From NCBI GenBank assembly GCA_964518635.1, contig CAZFGK010000012.1, positions 1 to 64,000 of the forward strand: a stretch of 64,000 nt of DNA, written 5' to 3'. The notes under the pieces were generated by a model that saw nothing but the letters and a program-made list of their open reading frames with translations, was not told the origin of the DNA and made no database searches. Every line of letters starts with the position of its first letter. Positions within the stretch are counted from its first letter, which is position 1. The stretch comes from CAZFGK01 sp964518635. Its GTDB lineage: Bacteria; Zixibacteria; MSB-5A5; GN15; FEB-12. Both the position numbers and the translations under genes were made by a program. This document shows, piece after piece, positions 1 to 9,117 of this stretch.

Positions 1-132
1 GATGGTGATCGCGTTCTTGGTGAGATCGATATCGATTCAGATCAGGTCGGATATTTCACTCAGGATGACCGTTTGATGCTTGAACAAGTCGCAGATATTA
101 TCGCAAAACGACTTGTCGCCATAGGACTCTGA
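1..132 (+). CDS. GAF-domain protein, C-terminal fragment
   Basis: The window opens inside a plus-strand reading frame that ends in TGA at 130-132. The visible 43 residues contain 'GEIDIDSDQVGYFTQDD' followed by a helix 'RLMLEQVADIIAKRL'. This matches the last strand and closing helix of GAF domains, especially the small stand-alone type that includes free methionine-(R)-sulfoxide reductase. The catalytic cysteines of that enzyme would lie upstream of the window, so the activity cannot be judged. The next small gene starts 46 bases downstream on the same strand. Confidence 0.6.
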   Translation, partial: DGDRVLGEIDIDSDQVGYFTQDDRLMLEQVADIIAKRLVAIGL

Positions 133-178
133 GAAACAGAGTGCCTGCGCGGGAGTTTGAAAGGAAAGGAAAACTCAG

Positions 179-334
179 ATGTTTATCGGTATTTGTTTGA
201 TCATTCTCGGTGCGATTTTATTGCTCAAGCGATTGGGAATCATTCACGGCGCGATCTTCGACTATCTTCTTCCCGCAGTCTTGATCGCTTTTGGTGTCCA
301 TATGGTCACCAAACAGAAAACTCCGAAGCAGTAA
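179..334 (+). CDS. Small two-helix membrane protein (51 aa)
   Basis: A 51-residue frame starts at ATG 179 and ends at TAA 332-334. A purine-rich AAAGGAAAGGA lies 8-18 bases upstream as a ribosome-binding site. The protein is two hydrophobic stretches (about residues 3-24 and 28-42) separated by a short HGAIFDY turn, with a basic tail KQKTPKQ. The layout resembles the short LiaI/LiaF-type or DUF5668 transmembrane modules, but that match is by pattern only. It follows the GAF gene on the same strand and is convergent with the epimerase gene. Confidence 0.55.
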   Translation: MFIGICLIILGAILLLKRLGIIHGAIFDYLLPAVLIAFGVHMVTKQKTPKQ

Positions 335-350
335 CGAAGATTCGACGCGC

Positions 351-788
351 TTACTCTTTCGCGCGCTCCTCTAATTCAATCAGAACTCCCCCCATGCCGG
401 AAGGATGGACAAAGGCGATCAGTTTCCCTTCTGCCCCACGCCTCGGCTCCTGATCAATCAATCGCACCCCTCCTCCTTTAAGTCGTTCGAGCGTCGCACG
501 CAGGTCATCGACATACAGGCAGATATGATGTAATCCCTCACCACGAGTCGAAATAAATTTTGCAATGGGGCTTTGATCAGAGGTCGCGGCAACAAGTTCG
601 ACTCGCCCCTGAGGTGTATTTCCTTCAAACATGGCGACTCTGACCTGTTGATCGGGAACTTCTTCAAGGGAAGACGGAGATTGATTCAGCAAGAGGGAGT
701 ATCGCTCTATGCTCTTTTCTAAATCAGCAACGGCTATCCCGACATGTGAGAGTGTCGCGCGGAGCTCGTTGTTTGAGTCATGTGACAT
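351..788 (-). CDS. mce: Methylmalonyl-CoA epimerase (VOC fold)
   Basis: A 145-residue protein of the vicinal-oxygen-chelate superfamily, interconverting (S)- and (R)-methylmalonyl-CoA. Likely metal ligands fall where expected: His15 in LSHVGIAV, Glu64 in RVELV, His88 in GLHHIC and a C-terminal Glu in GVLIELE. The start at 788 (MSHDSNNELR) puts the first beta strand about ten residues in, as in the family; an in-frame start at 881 would add an unrelated tail. It is the last gene of the minus-strand propionyl-CoA operon, after the carboxylase and mutase subunits, which fits a role between carboxylase product and mutase substrate. Confidence 0.88.
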   Translation of the reverse strand: MSHDSNNELRATLSHVGIAVADLEKSIERYSLLLNQSPSSLEEVPDQQVRVAMFEGNTPQGRVELVAATSDQSPIAKFISTRGEGLHHICLYVDDLRATLERLKGGGVRLIDQEPRRGAEGKLIAFVHPSGMGGVLIELEERAKE

Positions 789-819
789 AATAGCTGGAAA
801 CTCAAGAAGGTCGCGGCTA

Positions 820-1362
820 TCAGCCGCCTGTTTCACCCTCGGCTGCCGAGCCCGCTGCGTTCTTGAGAGAATCAAAGGCAAGCTGATTTTGAATCACGCC
901 GACCGATGGGCGTATCCATCTCCCCTGATGGAAATAACAGGTATGCCACTGACCGGGAAGATACGATATCGTGTCCCCGAAATTCCGAAAGACAATCGTA
1001 CCGAAGACCTTAGCCGAATCTCTTTTCTCTATTCCGCCATAGAAGTCGACCGAATCAACACGGAAGGAATCAGTAGTGTCAGCTTCTGCAACACGAATCT
1101 GCGGAAATGCCTGATAGTCAGCAAAGGTGAACTGCTCTTTGATATACTCAAACTCGAAATCATACAGCCCTGATTTATCACGATTACGCAGACGAGTGAT
1201 GGCTGTGTCATACATCGCCTGAATCATGGCTTCATCCGAGGACAGATTTCGGGCGGTCGGTTTCTTTTCGCCTCCGCAACCGATCACCAGGGCGATAGAG
1301 AGAAGTCCTGCAATGAGAAGGAGGACTGAAACTAAAGCAGAACGATGGCTAACGTGCATCAC
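820..1362 (-). CDS. Putative lipoprotein of unknown function
   Basis: A 180-residue protein with a lipoprotein signal: a hydrophobic helix at residues 9-27 followed by VIGC with Cys29 as lipidation site. The mature part is acidic, alpha/beta-looking and rich in Phe/Tyr/Asp, with no motif I recognise. Its start overlaps the 3' end of the methylmalonyl-CoA mutase gene by 14 bases, and its stop is 31 bases before the epimerase start, so it is probably co-transcribed with the propionyl-CoA genes. An envelope lipoprotein embedded in a cytosolic CoA pathway is unusual; it may be a passenger. Confidence 0.65.
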   Translation of the reverse strand: MMHVSHRSALVSVLLLIAGLLSIALVIGCGGEKKPTARNLSSDEAMIQAMYDTAITRLRNRDKSGLYDFEFEYIKEQFTFADYQAFPQIRVAEADTTDSFRVDSVDFYGGIEKRDSAKVFGTIVFRNFGDTISYLPGQWHTCYFHQGRWIRPSVGVIQNQLAFDSLKNAAGSAAEGETGG

Positions 1363-2923
1363 GATATTCTCCCCAGCAGGATCGGAAGATGTCAGATATT
1401 TCTCCGACGGTTGCCTGTGACTCGACCGCCACCAGAACGTATGGTACCAGATTCTCTGATCCCTGCGCGCACCTGCGCACCTGATCCAGAGCAGAGGCAG
1501 TAGCAGCAGCGTATCGACTTGAACGAATTGCTTTCACACTCGCAATCTGCTGCTTTTCAAGGCGGTCGTCAATTTTCAATATCTCCTGTGGGGTCGTGTG
1601 CTGCTGATCTTTCACAAATCGATTCACCCCGACGACTATCTGCTCCTGATGCTCGACTCGCCGCTGGTAGTCGTAGGCCTCACGGGCGATCTCAACTTTG
1701 AAATAGCCATTTTCGACGCAGGCGACTGATCCCCCTTTGTCGGCAATCTCCTTCATGATAATCCGGATCTTCTGCTCGATCTGGTCGGTGAGCCACTCGA
1801 CATAGTAGGAACCGGCCAGCGGATCAGCCGAACCAGTCACACCGGATTCGTAGGCAAGAATCTGCTGCGTACGCAGGGCAATTTCAGCGGAATGCTCAGT
1901 CGGCAGCGCGAGGGCCTCATCGAATGAATTGGTATGCAATGACTGTGTCCCACCCAGAACTGCAGCCATCGCCTGGACTGTTGTCCGCACAATATTGTTC
2001 TCCGGCTGTTGTGCAGTGAGTGTCGAACCGCCGGTCTGGGTGTGGAATCTAAGCATGAGCGACTGCGGCTGTTTCGCGCTGAATCTCTCTTTCATGATCT
2101 CCGCCCAGATGCGACGAGCCGCGCGGAATTTGGCAACCTCTTCAAAAAGGTCATTGTAGGCGACAAAGAAAAATGACAAACGTGGCGCAAAGTTATCGAT
2201 CAATAGTCCCGCAGAGAGAGCAGACTCGACATAGGCGATGGCATTCGAAAGTGTGAAAGCCACTTCCTGCGCCGCAGTTGCGCCCGCCTCTCTGATATGA
2301 TAGCCGGAGATCGAGATCGTGTTGAATCTTGGTGTCTCCTTAGCCGCGTAGGAAAAAATATCGGTGATAAGTCGCATCGAAGCTTTCGGAGGATAGATAT
2401 AGGTCCCGCGAGCGATGAACTCTTTGAGAATGTCGTTTTGAATCGTCCCGCGAAGTTCACTCGGCGCAACCCCCTGCTTCTTGCCGACAGCAATGTAAAG
2501 GCAATAGAGGATCATCGCGGTTGCGTTGATTGTCATCGAAGTCGAGACTTTATCGAGCGGAATCTTGTCGAACAACAATTCCATGTCGGCAAGGGAATCG
2601 ATTGCGACGCCGGTTCGGCCGACTTCACCGGATGCCATCTGATGATCAGAGTCGTAGCCGATCTGTGTGGCAAGATCAAATGCAACCGATAAGCCGGTCT
2701 GACCTTGTTCGAGGAGATAACGAAAACGCTGATTGGTCTCGCGTGCCGATCCGAACCCTGCATACTGACGCATCGTCCAATGTTTCCCCCGGTACATGTC
2801 GGGATAGACTCCGCGGGTGTAGGGGAATGTTCCCGGATCAGCTGCCGGCGCAGATTGCACATCCGTTGATCTCAGGACCAAAGGAACATCAATACCGGAT
2901 GTCGTCCGATAAAGAGAACTCAT
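1349..2923 (-). CDS. Methylmalonyl-CoA mutase, catalytic (large) subunit
   Basis: 524 residues, the length of the stand-alone TIM-barrel catalytic subunit without the B12 domain. It catalyses AdoCbl-dependent rearrangement of (R)-methylmalonyl-CoA to succinyl-CoA. Compared with the Propionibacterium enzyme, the specificity pair is the methylmalonyl type: Tyr54 in WTMRQYAGF (Tyr89) and Arg172 in ILKEFIAR (Arg207). The Tyr-His pair in SISGYHIREAG is present (His209). The start at 2923 forms an ATGA overlap with the upstream biotin-carrier gene; a start at 2977 would sit inside that gene. B12 would be supplied by the separate subunit at 8684-9100. Confidence 0.92.
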   Translation of the reverse strand: MSSLYRTTSGIDVPLVLRSTDVQSAPAADPGTFPYTRGVYPDMYRGKHWTMRQYAGFGSARETNQRFRYLLEQGQTGLSVAFDLATQIGYDSDHQMASGEVGRTGVAIDSLADMELLFDKIPLDKVSTSMTINATAMILYCLYIAVGKKQGVAPSELRGTIQNDILKEFIARGTYIYPPKASMRLITDIFSYAAKETPRFNTISISGYHIREAGATAAQEVAFTLSNAIAYVESALSAGLLIDNFAPRLSFFFVAYNDLFEEVAKFRAARRIWAEIMKERFSAKQPQSLMLRFHTQTGGSTLTAQQPENNIVRTTVQAMAAVLGGTQSLHTNSFDEALALPTEHSAEIALRTQQILAYESGVTGSADPLAGSYYVEWLTDQIEQKIRIIMKEIADKGGSVACVENGYFKVEIAREAYDYQRRVEHQEQIVVGVNRFVKDQQHTTPQEILKIDDRLEKQQIASVKAIRSSRYAAATASALDQVRRCAQGSENLVPYVLVAVESQATVGEISDIFRSCWGEYRDAR

Positions 2924-3453
2924 GAGCCAAGCTCGAGGAGCTTCTCCCCTTTCTCGACTGATTTTCCGGTCACGCAATGAATCGCTTTGACCACGCCATC
3001 CCCTTTTGCCTTGATGACATTCTCCATCTTCATCGCTTCAATCACGACAAGTGGCTGCCCTTTGGTGAACTTCGATCCTATTTCCACCTTTACTCCAACG
3101 ATCAACCCGGGCATCGGGGATTTCACAAACTGCTCGACCGCCGCTTTCGCGCCGACACCGGCAACTTTGCGCATCTGCGCGACGGCGTGATCTTCGACTC
3201 GAACTGTAAACTCCTGTCCTCCGATCAGCACTGCTCGTTCATCGGCATCAGCAAGTGGCTTGACATCGACTTCACTGACCGTTCCATCGACGAACAGAAT
3301 CGTGCGACGTTCCCAGCGGCGATAACTTCCCAATTCGGTCGATTCGACCGCACGTTTCTTTCCATTGAGTGAGACGACAGGCTTCCCGTCGACACTCTCA
3401 ATCTCGATCGCATATTCTTTCTCATCGACGGTCACCGTGTAACGGGTGCTCAT
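2920..3453 (-). CDS. Biotin carboxyl carrier protein of acyl-CoA carboxylase
   Basis: 177 residues ending in a biotinyl domain with the attachment motif EAMKMEN, Lys142 being the biotinylated lysine. The segment 'SPMPGLIVGVKVEIG' begins the domain around residue 112. The first hundred residues form a separate beta-rich region that may act as the BT-like contact to the other subunits. ATGA overlaps join it to the biotin carboxylase upstream and the mutase downstream, so the stoichiometry is probably set by translational coupling. As a separate carrier it would serve the propionyl-CoA carboxylase encoded next to it. Confidence 0.9.
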   Translation of the reverse strand: MSTRYTVTVDEKEYAIEIESVDGKPVVSLNGKKRAVESTELGSYRRWERRTILFVDGTVSEVDVKPLADADERAVLIGGQEFTVRVEDHAVAQMRKVAGVGAKAAVEQFVKSPMPGLIVGVKVEIGSKFTKGQPLVVIEAMKMENVIKAKGDGVVKAIHCVTGKSVEKGEKLLELGS

Positions 3454-5036
3454 GACTGCGCTCCTCCGAATTTGCGAAGTCCTGCCTGACGTCCGAATGC
3501 CGCCCAGTTACCGGCTGCTGCAATTGGTACAGGAAGTCGATCTGATGATTTCTCCGAGGGGGCAAGCTGCACTCGCTGCTGCTGCATATAGCGATCTAGC
3601 GCGGCGGCGATTGCTGCCCGTTCGCAGAGGTCTTCATCCGCCTGATGGTACTTGTTGTCAGGATATTCTTCGGCGAGAAATTTGGTCGAGAAATCTCCAG
3701 CTAAGAATCGCGGATTATTCAAGAGCGCAAGATGAAACCCGATGGTCGTTTTCACTCCGGCGATGCGATATTCCATAAGCGCACGACGTGCTCGCATAAT
3801 CGCCTCTTCGCGAGTTGCACCACGAATCACCAGCTTGGCGATCATCGGATCATAGTAAATCGGAATCTCGGAGAGAATCACCACTCCGGCATCAACGCGC
3901 ACTCCCGGCCCTGCTGGTATGCGATAATGCGACAGCGTTCCGGTCGAAGGGGCAAAATTATCATCCGGGTCTTCGGCATAAATACGAAACTCAAGAGCAT
4001 GTCCGGTGATCCCGATCTGATCCTGGGTGAAAGGAAGTTCTTTTCCTTCGGCTATCGCGATCTGCTGATGCACCAGATCGATCCCGGTAATCATCTCGGT
4101 GATCGGATGTTCGACCTGCAAGCGAGTATTCACTTCGAGGAAATAGAAGTTCCGATCTTTGTCGACCAGAAACTCGACGGTACCTGCGCTGACATATCCG
4201 GCTTTTTTCGCAATCGCGACGGCGGCATCCCCCATCCGTTTGCGAAGTTCCGGTGTCATGATTGGTGATGGAGTCTCTTCGATTACTTTCTGATGTCTGC
4301 GCTGAATGGAACATTCCCGTTCATTCAGATGAACTGCATTTCCATGCTGATCGCAGAGAATCTGAATTTCCACATGACGCGGCTGCAGCAGATATTTTTC
4401 AACGAAGACTCGCCCATCACTGAATGCATTCTTTGCTTCATTCGAGGCAAGCTGCAGCGATTCTGCAAACTGATCGGCGCTGTCGACCACCCGCATTCCT
4501 TTTCCGCCGCCACCAGCGGCGGCTTTGATTAGAACGGGATAGCCGACTTTTAGCGCAAATGCAGAGGCGGCGTCGATAGTCTGCTTCGACTTCACATCGA
4601 CGCTTTCAAATTCGATTCCCGGAACAACCGGCAATCCGGCATCGATTGCCATCCTTCGCGCTTCCAGTTTGTCGCCGAGGGCATGAATCGTTTCTGGCTT
4701 CGGGCCTAAGAAGATGATTCCCGCTTCGGCGCATCGCTTTGCGAATCCGGCGTTTTCAGAAACGAAACCATAGCCGGGATGGATTGCATCGACCTTTGCC
4801 GCAAGTGCGACTTCGATCAATTTATCCTGATTCAAATAACTCTGCGATGCCGGGGATGGCCCAAGATGATACGCTTCGTCCGCCATGCGGACGTGGTAGG
4901 CAGTTTTGTCGCAGTCGGAATAGACTGCAATGGCAGTGATGCCGAGATCTTTGCAGGCGCGCATCACGCGCACTGCAATTTCGCCACGATTGGCGATCAT
5001 GAGACGTTTGATTGGTTTAGTTTGCACGGTACTCAT
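3450..5036 (-). CDS. pccA: Acyl-CoA (propionyl-CoA) carboxylase, biotin carboxylase subunit
   Basis: 528 residues with the biotin carboxylase order: N-terminal domain starting RLMIANRGEIAVRVMRA, ATP-grasp with the glycine-rich loop KAAAGGGGKGMRVV, the biotin/bicarbonate segment RECSIQRRHQKVIEE, and EVNTRLQVEHPITE. No biotinyl domain is fused; the carrier is the next gene, joined by an ATGA overlap. About 30 extra residues at the C terminus follow the usual family end. The reaction is ATP-dependent carboxylation of biotin. Context with epimerase and mutase favours propionyl-CoA over acetyl-CoA as final acceptor, though the sequence alone does not prove this. Confidence 0.9.
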   Translation of the reverse strand: MSTVQTKPIKRLMIANRGEIAVRVMRACKDLGITAIAVYSDCDKTAYHVRMADEAYHLGPSPASQSYLNQDKLIEVALAAKVDAIHPGYGFVSENAGFAKRCAEAGIIFLGPKPETIHALGDKLEARRMAIDAGLPVVPGIEFESVDVKSKQTIDAASAFALKVGYPVLIKAAAGGGGKGMRVVDSADQFAESLQLASNEAKNAFSDGRVFVEKYLLQPRHVEIQILCDQHGNAVHLNERECSIQRRHQKVIEETPSPIMTPELRKRMGDAAVAIAKKAGYVSAGTVEFLVDKDRNFYFLEVNTRLQVEHPITEMITGIDLVHQQIAIAEGKELPFTQDQIGITGHALEFRIYAEDPDDNFAPSTGTLSHYRIPAGPGVRVDAGVVILSEIPIYYDPMIAKLVIRGATREEAIMRARRALMEYRIAGVKTTIGFHLALLNNPRFLAGDFSTKFLAEEYPDNKYHQADEDLCERAAIAAALDRYMQQQRVQLAPSEKSSDRLPVPIAAAGNWAAFGRQAGLRKFGGAQS

Positions 5037-6583
5037 AACGGTATGTTCCCATGCTTCTTCGGCGGGTTCGTGTCTCGCTTAGTGGCGAGCATCTCGAAGG
5101 CACGCACCAGTCGCGGACGTGTGCTCTTTGGATCGATGATATCATCCACATAACCACGCTCCGCGGCGACATACGGATTCGCAAACTTCTCCCGATACTC
5201 CGCTTCCTTCTCGGTCGTCGCCTTTGCGATATCTTTTGAGTCTGAGATTTCCTTTTTGAAAATAATCTCAACCGCACCCTTCGGCCCCATCACCGCAATC
5301 TCCGCGCTTGGCCACGCATAGCTGATATCGCCGCGAATATGTTTGGAACTCATCACGTCGTACGCGCCGCCGTATGCTTTGCGCGTGATGACTGTCACTT
5401 TCGGAACGGTCGCCTCGCAGTAGGCATACAACAGTTTCGCACCGTTACGAATAATCCCTCCATGCTCCTGATCAACACCGGGCATGAATCCGGGGACATC
5501 TTCAAAGGTCAAAAGCGGAATATTAAAAGCGTCACAGAAACGAATGAACCGCGCCCCTTTGATAGAGGAGTTGATATCGAGCACACCGGCCATCACCGCT
5601 GGTTGATTGGCGATGATGCCGATAGAGCGACCAGCGAGACGACCAAACCCAACGACGATATTTTGTGCGAAGTCTTCATGGACTTCCAGGAATGTGCCGG
5701 TGTCCACAATCGCGTTGATGACATCCTTGATATCATACGGCTGATTCGGATTTCCCGGGATGATGGTATTCAGCTCCGGTGCTTCCCGTTCCGGCGGATC
5801 GCCACCGTTGGTCATCGGAGTCAGTTCGCAGTTGTTCTGCGGGATGAATTCAAAAAGGCGGCGAGTCGTTTCTATTGCCGACGCTTCATTGTCGCAGGCA
5901 AAGTGTGATACGCCCGATTTCGATGAGTGTACCATCGCGCCACCAAGGTCTTCAGAGGTGACTTCTTCGTGGGTCACGGTCTTCACCACGTTCGGCCCAG
6001 TGACAAACATGTACGAGGTCTGCTTGGTCATGATCACGAAATCCGTGATCGCCGGTGAATAGACCGCCCCTCCCGCGCACGGGCCGAGGATAAGTGAAAT
6101 CTGCGGCACCACGCCGGACGCAAGCGTGTTGCGCAGGAAGATATCAGCGTAGGCGCCGAGTGAGACGACACCTTCCTGTATGCGTGCACCGCCGGAATCA
6201 TTCAGCCCGATCACCGGCGCGCCGACTTTCATCGCCATATCCATGATTTTGCAGATCTTCGCGCCATGTGCTTCTGAAAGAGAACCGCCCAGGACCGTGA
6301 AATCCTGTGAGAAGACAAAGACCGGACGTCCGTAGATTTTCCCACATCCAGTGACAACACCATCCCCCAGAATGCGCTGTTCATCCAGACCAAAGTCAGT
6401 CGAGCGATGAACGACAAACATATCGAACTCTTCAAAACTACCGCTGTCGAGCAGCAGTTCAATTCGTTCGCGGGCAGTGAGTTTTCCTTTGCGATGCTGG
6501 TCGTCGATACGTTTCTGTCCGCCACCGAGACGGGCCTGTTCACGCATCTTCCCCAGTTGCTTGAGTTGTTCGGCTAATGACAT
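5033..6583 (-). CDS. pccB: Propionyl-CoA carboxylase, carboxyltransferase (beta) subunit
   Basis: 516 residues, the usual length for PccB-type carboxyltransferases. Two crotonase-fold halves are visible, with oxyanion-type glycine motifs: GLNDSGGARIQEGV in the first and FEDVPGFMPGVDQEHGGIIRNGAKLLYAY in the second, followed by the ITRKAYGGAYDVMSSK segment. It transfers the carboxyl group from carboxybiotin to propionyl-CoA. Its stop overlaps the start of the biotin carboxylase gene in an ATGA arrangement. It is preceded 56 bases upstream by the metallo-hydrolase gene. Confidence 0.92.
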   Translation of the reverse strand: MSLAEQLKQLGKMREQARLGGGQKRIDDQHRKGKLTARERIELLLDSGSFEEFDMFVVHRSTDFGLDEQRILGDGVVTGCGKIYGRPVFVFSQDFTVLGGSLSEAHGAKICKIMDMAMKVGAPVIGLNDSGGARIQEGVVSLGAYADIFLRNTLASGVVPQISLILGPCAGGAVYSPAITDFVIMTKQTSYMFVTGPNVVKTVTHEEVTSEDLGGAMVHSSKSGVSHFACDNEASAIETTRRLFEFIPQNNCELTPMTNGGDPPEREAPELNTIIPGNPNQPYDIKDVINAIVDTGTFLEVHEDFAQNIVVGFGRLAGRSIGIIANQPAVMAGVLDINSSIKGARFIRFCDAFNIPLLTFEDVPGFMPGVDQEHGGIIRNGAKLLYAYCEATVPKVTVITRKAYGGAYDVMSSKHIRGDISYAWPSAEIAVMGPKGAVEIIFKKEISDSKDIAKATTEKEAEYREKFANPYVAAERGYVDDIIDPKSTRPRLVRAFEMLATKRDTNPPKKHGNIPL

Positions 6584-6639
6584 AAGATTCTATCCAACTT
6601 CTGCTCGCTCATGCGAGCTCTTGGCGGCGTTCGCTTGCT

Positions 6640-7500
6640 TCAGGTCGCGCTCTCATTGCCATCATCGGCCAATGACACGACTCGAAGTTTGCCGCTCTCC
6701 TCCGTCACCCGTGCATACGACGTGTGCGGATCATGATCATACGCGATTATTATCCTGTCAGCAATCAAACGTGGCAACAATACACGCTTGGCTGCCATCG
6801 AATCGAGCGGCATGACATCCGTCCCCGGCACATATGCTACTTTCATGTGATGTTTTGTCGGGAAGATATCTGCATAGTAGACAATCGTTTGATTACCGGA
6901 GGTCATTTCGATGCCGTAGTGTCCCAGCGAATGCCCACCAGTATGTACGAGTTTAATCCCCGGTAAAAAATCAGTGGTGCCATCTATCAGATCAAGCTGA
7001 CCGGCATCTTTGAGCGGCAACAATCGATCAGGAATATAGACCGATGAGGTTCGCTCATCCGGATGAAGTGCCGCCTCCCATTCCCGCTTGGCGATAACAT
7101 AACGTGCATTCGGATATCTCGGGCGATAGCCATTTCCATCACGAATCACTACCCCGCCGGAATGATCGGTGTGGAGATGCGTCAGCAGGATGTAATCGAT
7201 ATCAGTCTCTTTCATCTGCAAAGCATGCAGACCGGATGTAATCGCTGAGTCGCCGTCGGTGTTGTAGACCTTTTTTTCACGATCGGTGAGCGTATCGCCA
7301 AGCCCGAGATCAAACATGAATCGTTTTCCGTGTGCGGTGAGCACAAAGATATGATTCACCATCGGAATCAGATTCTGATCATTCGCCGGAAGCATCTTCG
7401 ACCACATTGTTTTCGGCACCACGCCGAACATCATGCCGCCATCCAGCCCGTATCGATATTCCACAAACGTCTGAAGCGTAAACTCGCCAAACCGAATCAT
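6640..7500 (-). CDS. MBL-fold metallo-hydrolase
   Basis: 286 residues with the binuclear zinc motif THLHTDHSGG (His108, His110, Asp112, His113), a later TGGHSLGHYG histidine, an Asp in VYYADIFPT and the terminal AYDHDPH histidine. This complete ligand set supports an active hydrolase of the quorum-quenching-lactonase or thioesterase-like branch; the substrate is not predictable. The ATGA overlap with the acyl-CoA dehydrogenase gene, and its place upstream of the carboxylase genes, suggest an acyl-thioester or related substrate. That is inference from neighbours. Confidence 0.8.
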   Translation of the reverse strand: MIRFGEFTLQTFVEYRYGLDGGMMFGVVPKTMWSKMLPANDQNLIPMVNHIFVLTAHGKRFMFDLGLGDTLTDREKKVYNTDGDSAITSGLHALQMKETDIDYILLTHLHTDHSGGVVIRDGNGYRPRYPNARYVIAKREWEAALHPDERTSSVYIPDRLLPLKDAGQLDLIDGTTDFLPGIKLVHTGGHSLGHYGIEMTSGNQTIVYYADIFPTKHHMKVAYVPGTDVMPLDSMAAKRVLLPRLIADRIIIAYDHDPHTSYARVTEESGKLRVVSLADDGNESAT

Positions 7501-8651
7501 CCGCGGGCTTCCTTTCCGATCACGTGCGCAGCAATCACCAGCCGCTGGATTTCCGAAGTCCCCTCGTAGATTTCTAAAACCCGCTGATCACGATACAATT
7601 TTTCGATCACTGAACACTCACCTGTATATCCTGAACCGCCATGAATCTGCATCGCTTTGTCGATACAGAAATGCGCGGTCTCGGTGGCAAACAATTTTGC
7701 CTGCGCTGCTTCGAGAGAAAATGCTAATCCTGCATCCATCAGTTGCGCCGCTTTGTAGGTGAGCATGCGGGCTGCTTCGAGTTGTGTGGACATATCGGCG
7801 ATCATCCATTGGATCGCCTGCAGCCTTGCAATCGGCACACCGAATGACTTTCTCGTTTTCGACCAGGCCACTGATTCATCCAGTGCCCGCTGCGCGATTC
7901 CGACCCCCTGCGCGGCGACACCGATACGAGCCGCATCCAGAGTTGAGAATGCGTACGACATCCCTTTGTTCAACTCACCGATGAGATGATCTTTTTCGAC
8001 CCGCACGTTGGAAAGTGTTATCGCGCCGGTGGTCGCGGCACGCATCCCCATTTTATGTTGCAGCGTTCGCTTCTGCCAACCGCTTTGATTTGTTTCGACT
8101 ACAAATGCAGAAATTTTTGGCTGTCCTTCAATTTTGCAAAAGAGAATTGCGACATCGGCGACATCCCCGTGCATGATGAATGTCTTCTCCCCGTTCACGA
8201 GATAGTGATCGCCGTGATCGACTGCGGTTGTTGTCATATTGGCGGCATCCGAGCCGCTGGACGGCTCGGTCAGAACAAATGCAATGATTCGTTTGCCGGA
8301 GATCAAATCGGGGAGATATCGTTTACGAAGTGTATCGGAACCAAAGTTGACAATTGGTGCCATCGCGAGTTCACCGATATTTGCAAGAAGCGCAAGAGCC
8401 GGATCGTGATAAAACAATTCTTCAACGAGGGTGATATACTCAAGACGACTTTTCCCCTGCCCGCCAAATGCTCTTGGATGCGGATATCCGATGCAGCCCG
8501 CTTCACCAAGTGATGTATACAATGCATGTGGGAATGGTCGTGGCTCGGTATGTCGATCCCAGAAATCTGAAACAGGGCTAAAGTGTTCCTGTGCGAATGA
8601 TCGCGCGAAAGCACGAATTGGAGTCTGGCAGGGGTCGATATCGAAAGGCAT
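7497..8651 (-). CDS. Acyl-CoA dehydrogenase
   Basis: 384 residues, typical for this FAD flavoprotein family. Visible signatures are FVLTEPSSGSDAANM (flavin/substrate loop), the R-x-F motif region in KTRKSFGVPIARLQ, QIHGGSGYTGE and the C-terminal IYEGTSEIQR, where Glu363 should be the catalytic base that removes the alpha proton. It would pass electrons to ETF. It lies between the B12 subunit and the metallo-hydrolase. A branched short-chain substrate such as isobutyryl-CoA would link it to the isobutyryl-type mutase upstream, but chain length cannot be read from sequence alone. Confidence 0.88.
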   Translation of the reverse strand: MPFDIDPCQTPIRAFARSFAQEHFSPVSDFWDRHTEPRPFPHALYTSLGEAGCIGYPHPRAFGGQGKSRLEYITLVEELFYHDPALALLANIGELAMAPIVNFGSDTLRKRYLPDLISGKRIIAFVLTEPSSGSDAANMTTTAVDHGDHYLVNGEKTFIMHGDVADVAILFCKIEGQPKISAFVVETNQSGWQKRTLQHKMGMRAATTGAITLSNVRVEKDHLIGELNKGMSYAFSTLDAARIGVAAQGVGIAQRALDESVAWSKTRKSFGVPIARLQAIQWMIADMSTQLEAARMLTYKAAQLMDAGLAFSLEAAQAKLFATETAHFCIDKAMQIHGGSGYTGECSVIEKLYRDQRVLEIYEGTSEIQRLVIAAHVIGKEARG

Positions 8652-8683
8652 GGATGCGCGCCAGTCTGAGGCGAGTTCCTCTG

Positions 8684-9100
8684 CTACGCCGGTCGCGCCG
8701 CGCGACGTGCTTCGACAGTCTGCTTCAGATACTTGATCGCATCCTCAGTCGGTGCGCCCGGAGTGAATATTTTCGCGACTCCAAGTTTTTCAAGTTCGGC
8801 TTTGTCATCTTCCGGAATAATCCCGCCACCGAAGAGCAGCATGTCGCTCGCCCCTCGTTTTTTCATCTCATCCAGAATCGCCGGAAAGAGTGTCATGTGC
8901 GCGCCGGAGAGAATCGATATGCCGATGGCATCGACATCCTCCTGCTGCGCTGCACTGACAATCATCTCCGGTGTCTGACGTAATCCGGTGTAGATCACTT
9001 CCATTCCGGCATCACGAAAAGCGGCGGCGATCACCTTGATGCCGCGATCATGTCCATCCAGTCCGGGCTTTGCAAGAAGTACGCGAATATTTCGTGTCAT
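8684..9100 (-). CDS. Methylmalonyl-CoA/isobutyryl-CoA mutase small subunit, B12-binding domain
   Basis: A 138-residue stand-alone cobalamin-binding domain. The base-off/His-on motif is explicit: GLDGHDRGIKVIA near the N terminus (D-x-H-x-x-G, His being the lower cobalt ligand), followed by GISILSGAHM and the GGGIIPEDD nucleotide-loop glycines. The start at 9100 (MTRNIRVLLAKPG) matches family N termini; an upstream in-frame start at 9169 lies inside the preceding gene. It is the only such subunit in the window while there are two catalytic subunits, so it may serve both. Confidence 0.9.
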   Translation of the reverse strand: MTRNIRVLLAKPGLDGHDRGIKVIAAAFRDAGMEVIYTGLRQTPEMIVSAAQQEDVDAIGISILSGAHMTLFPAILDEMKKRGASDMLLFGGGIIPEDDKAELEKLGVAKIFTPGAPTEDAIKYLKQTVEARRAARPA

Positions 9101-9117
9101 AGCTGGTAACGCTCTTT

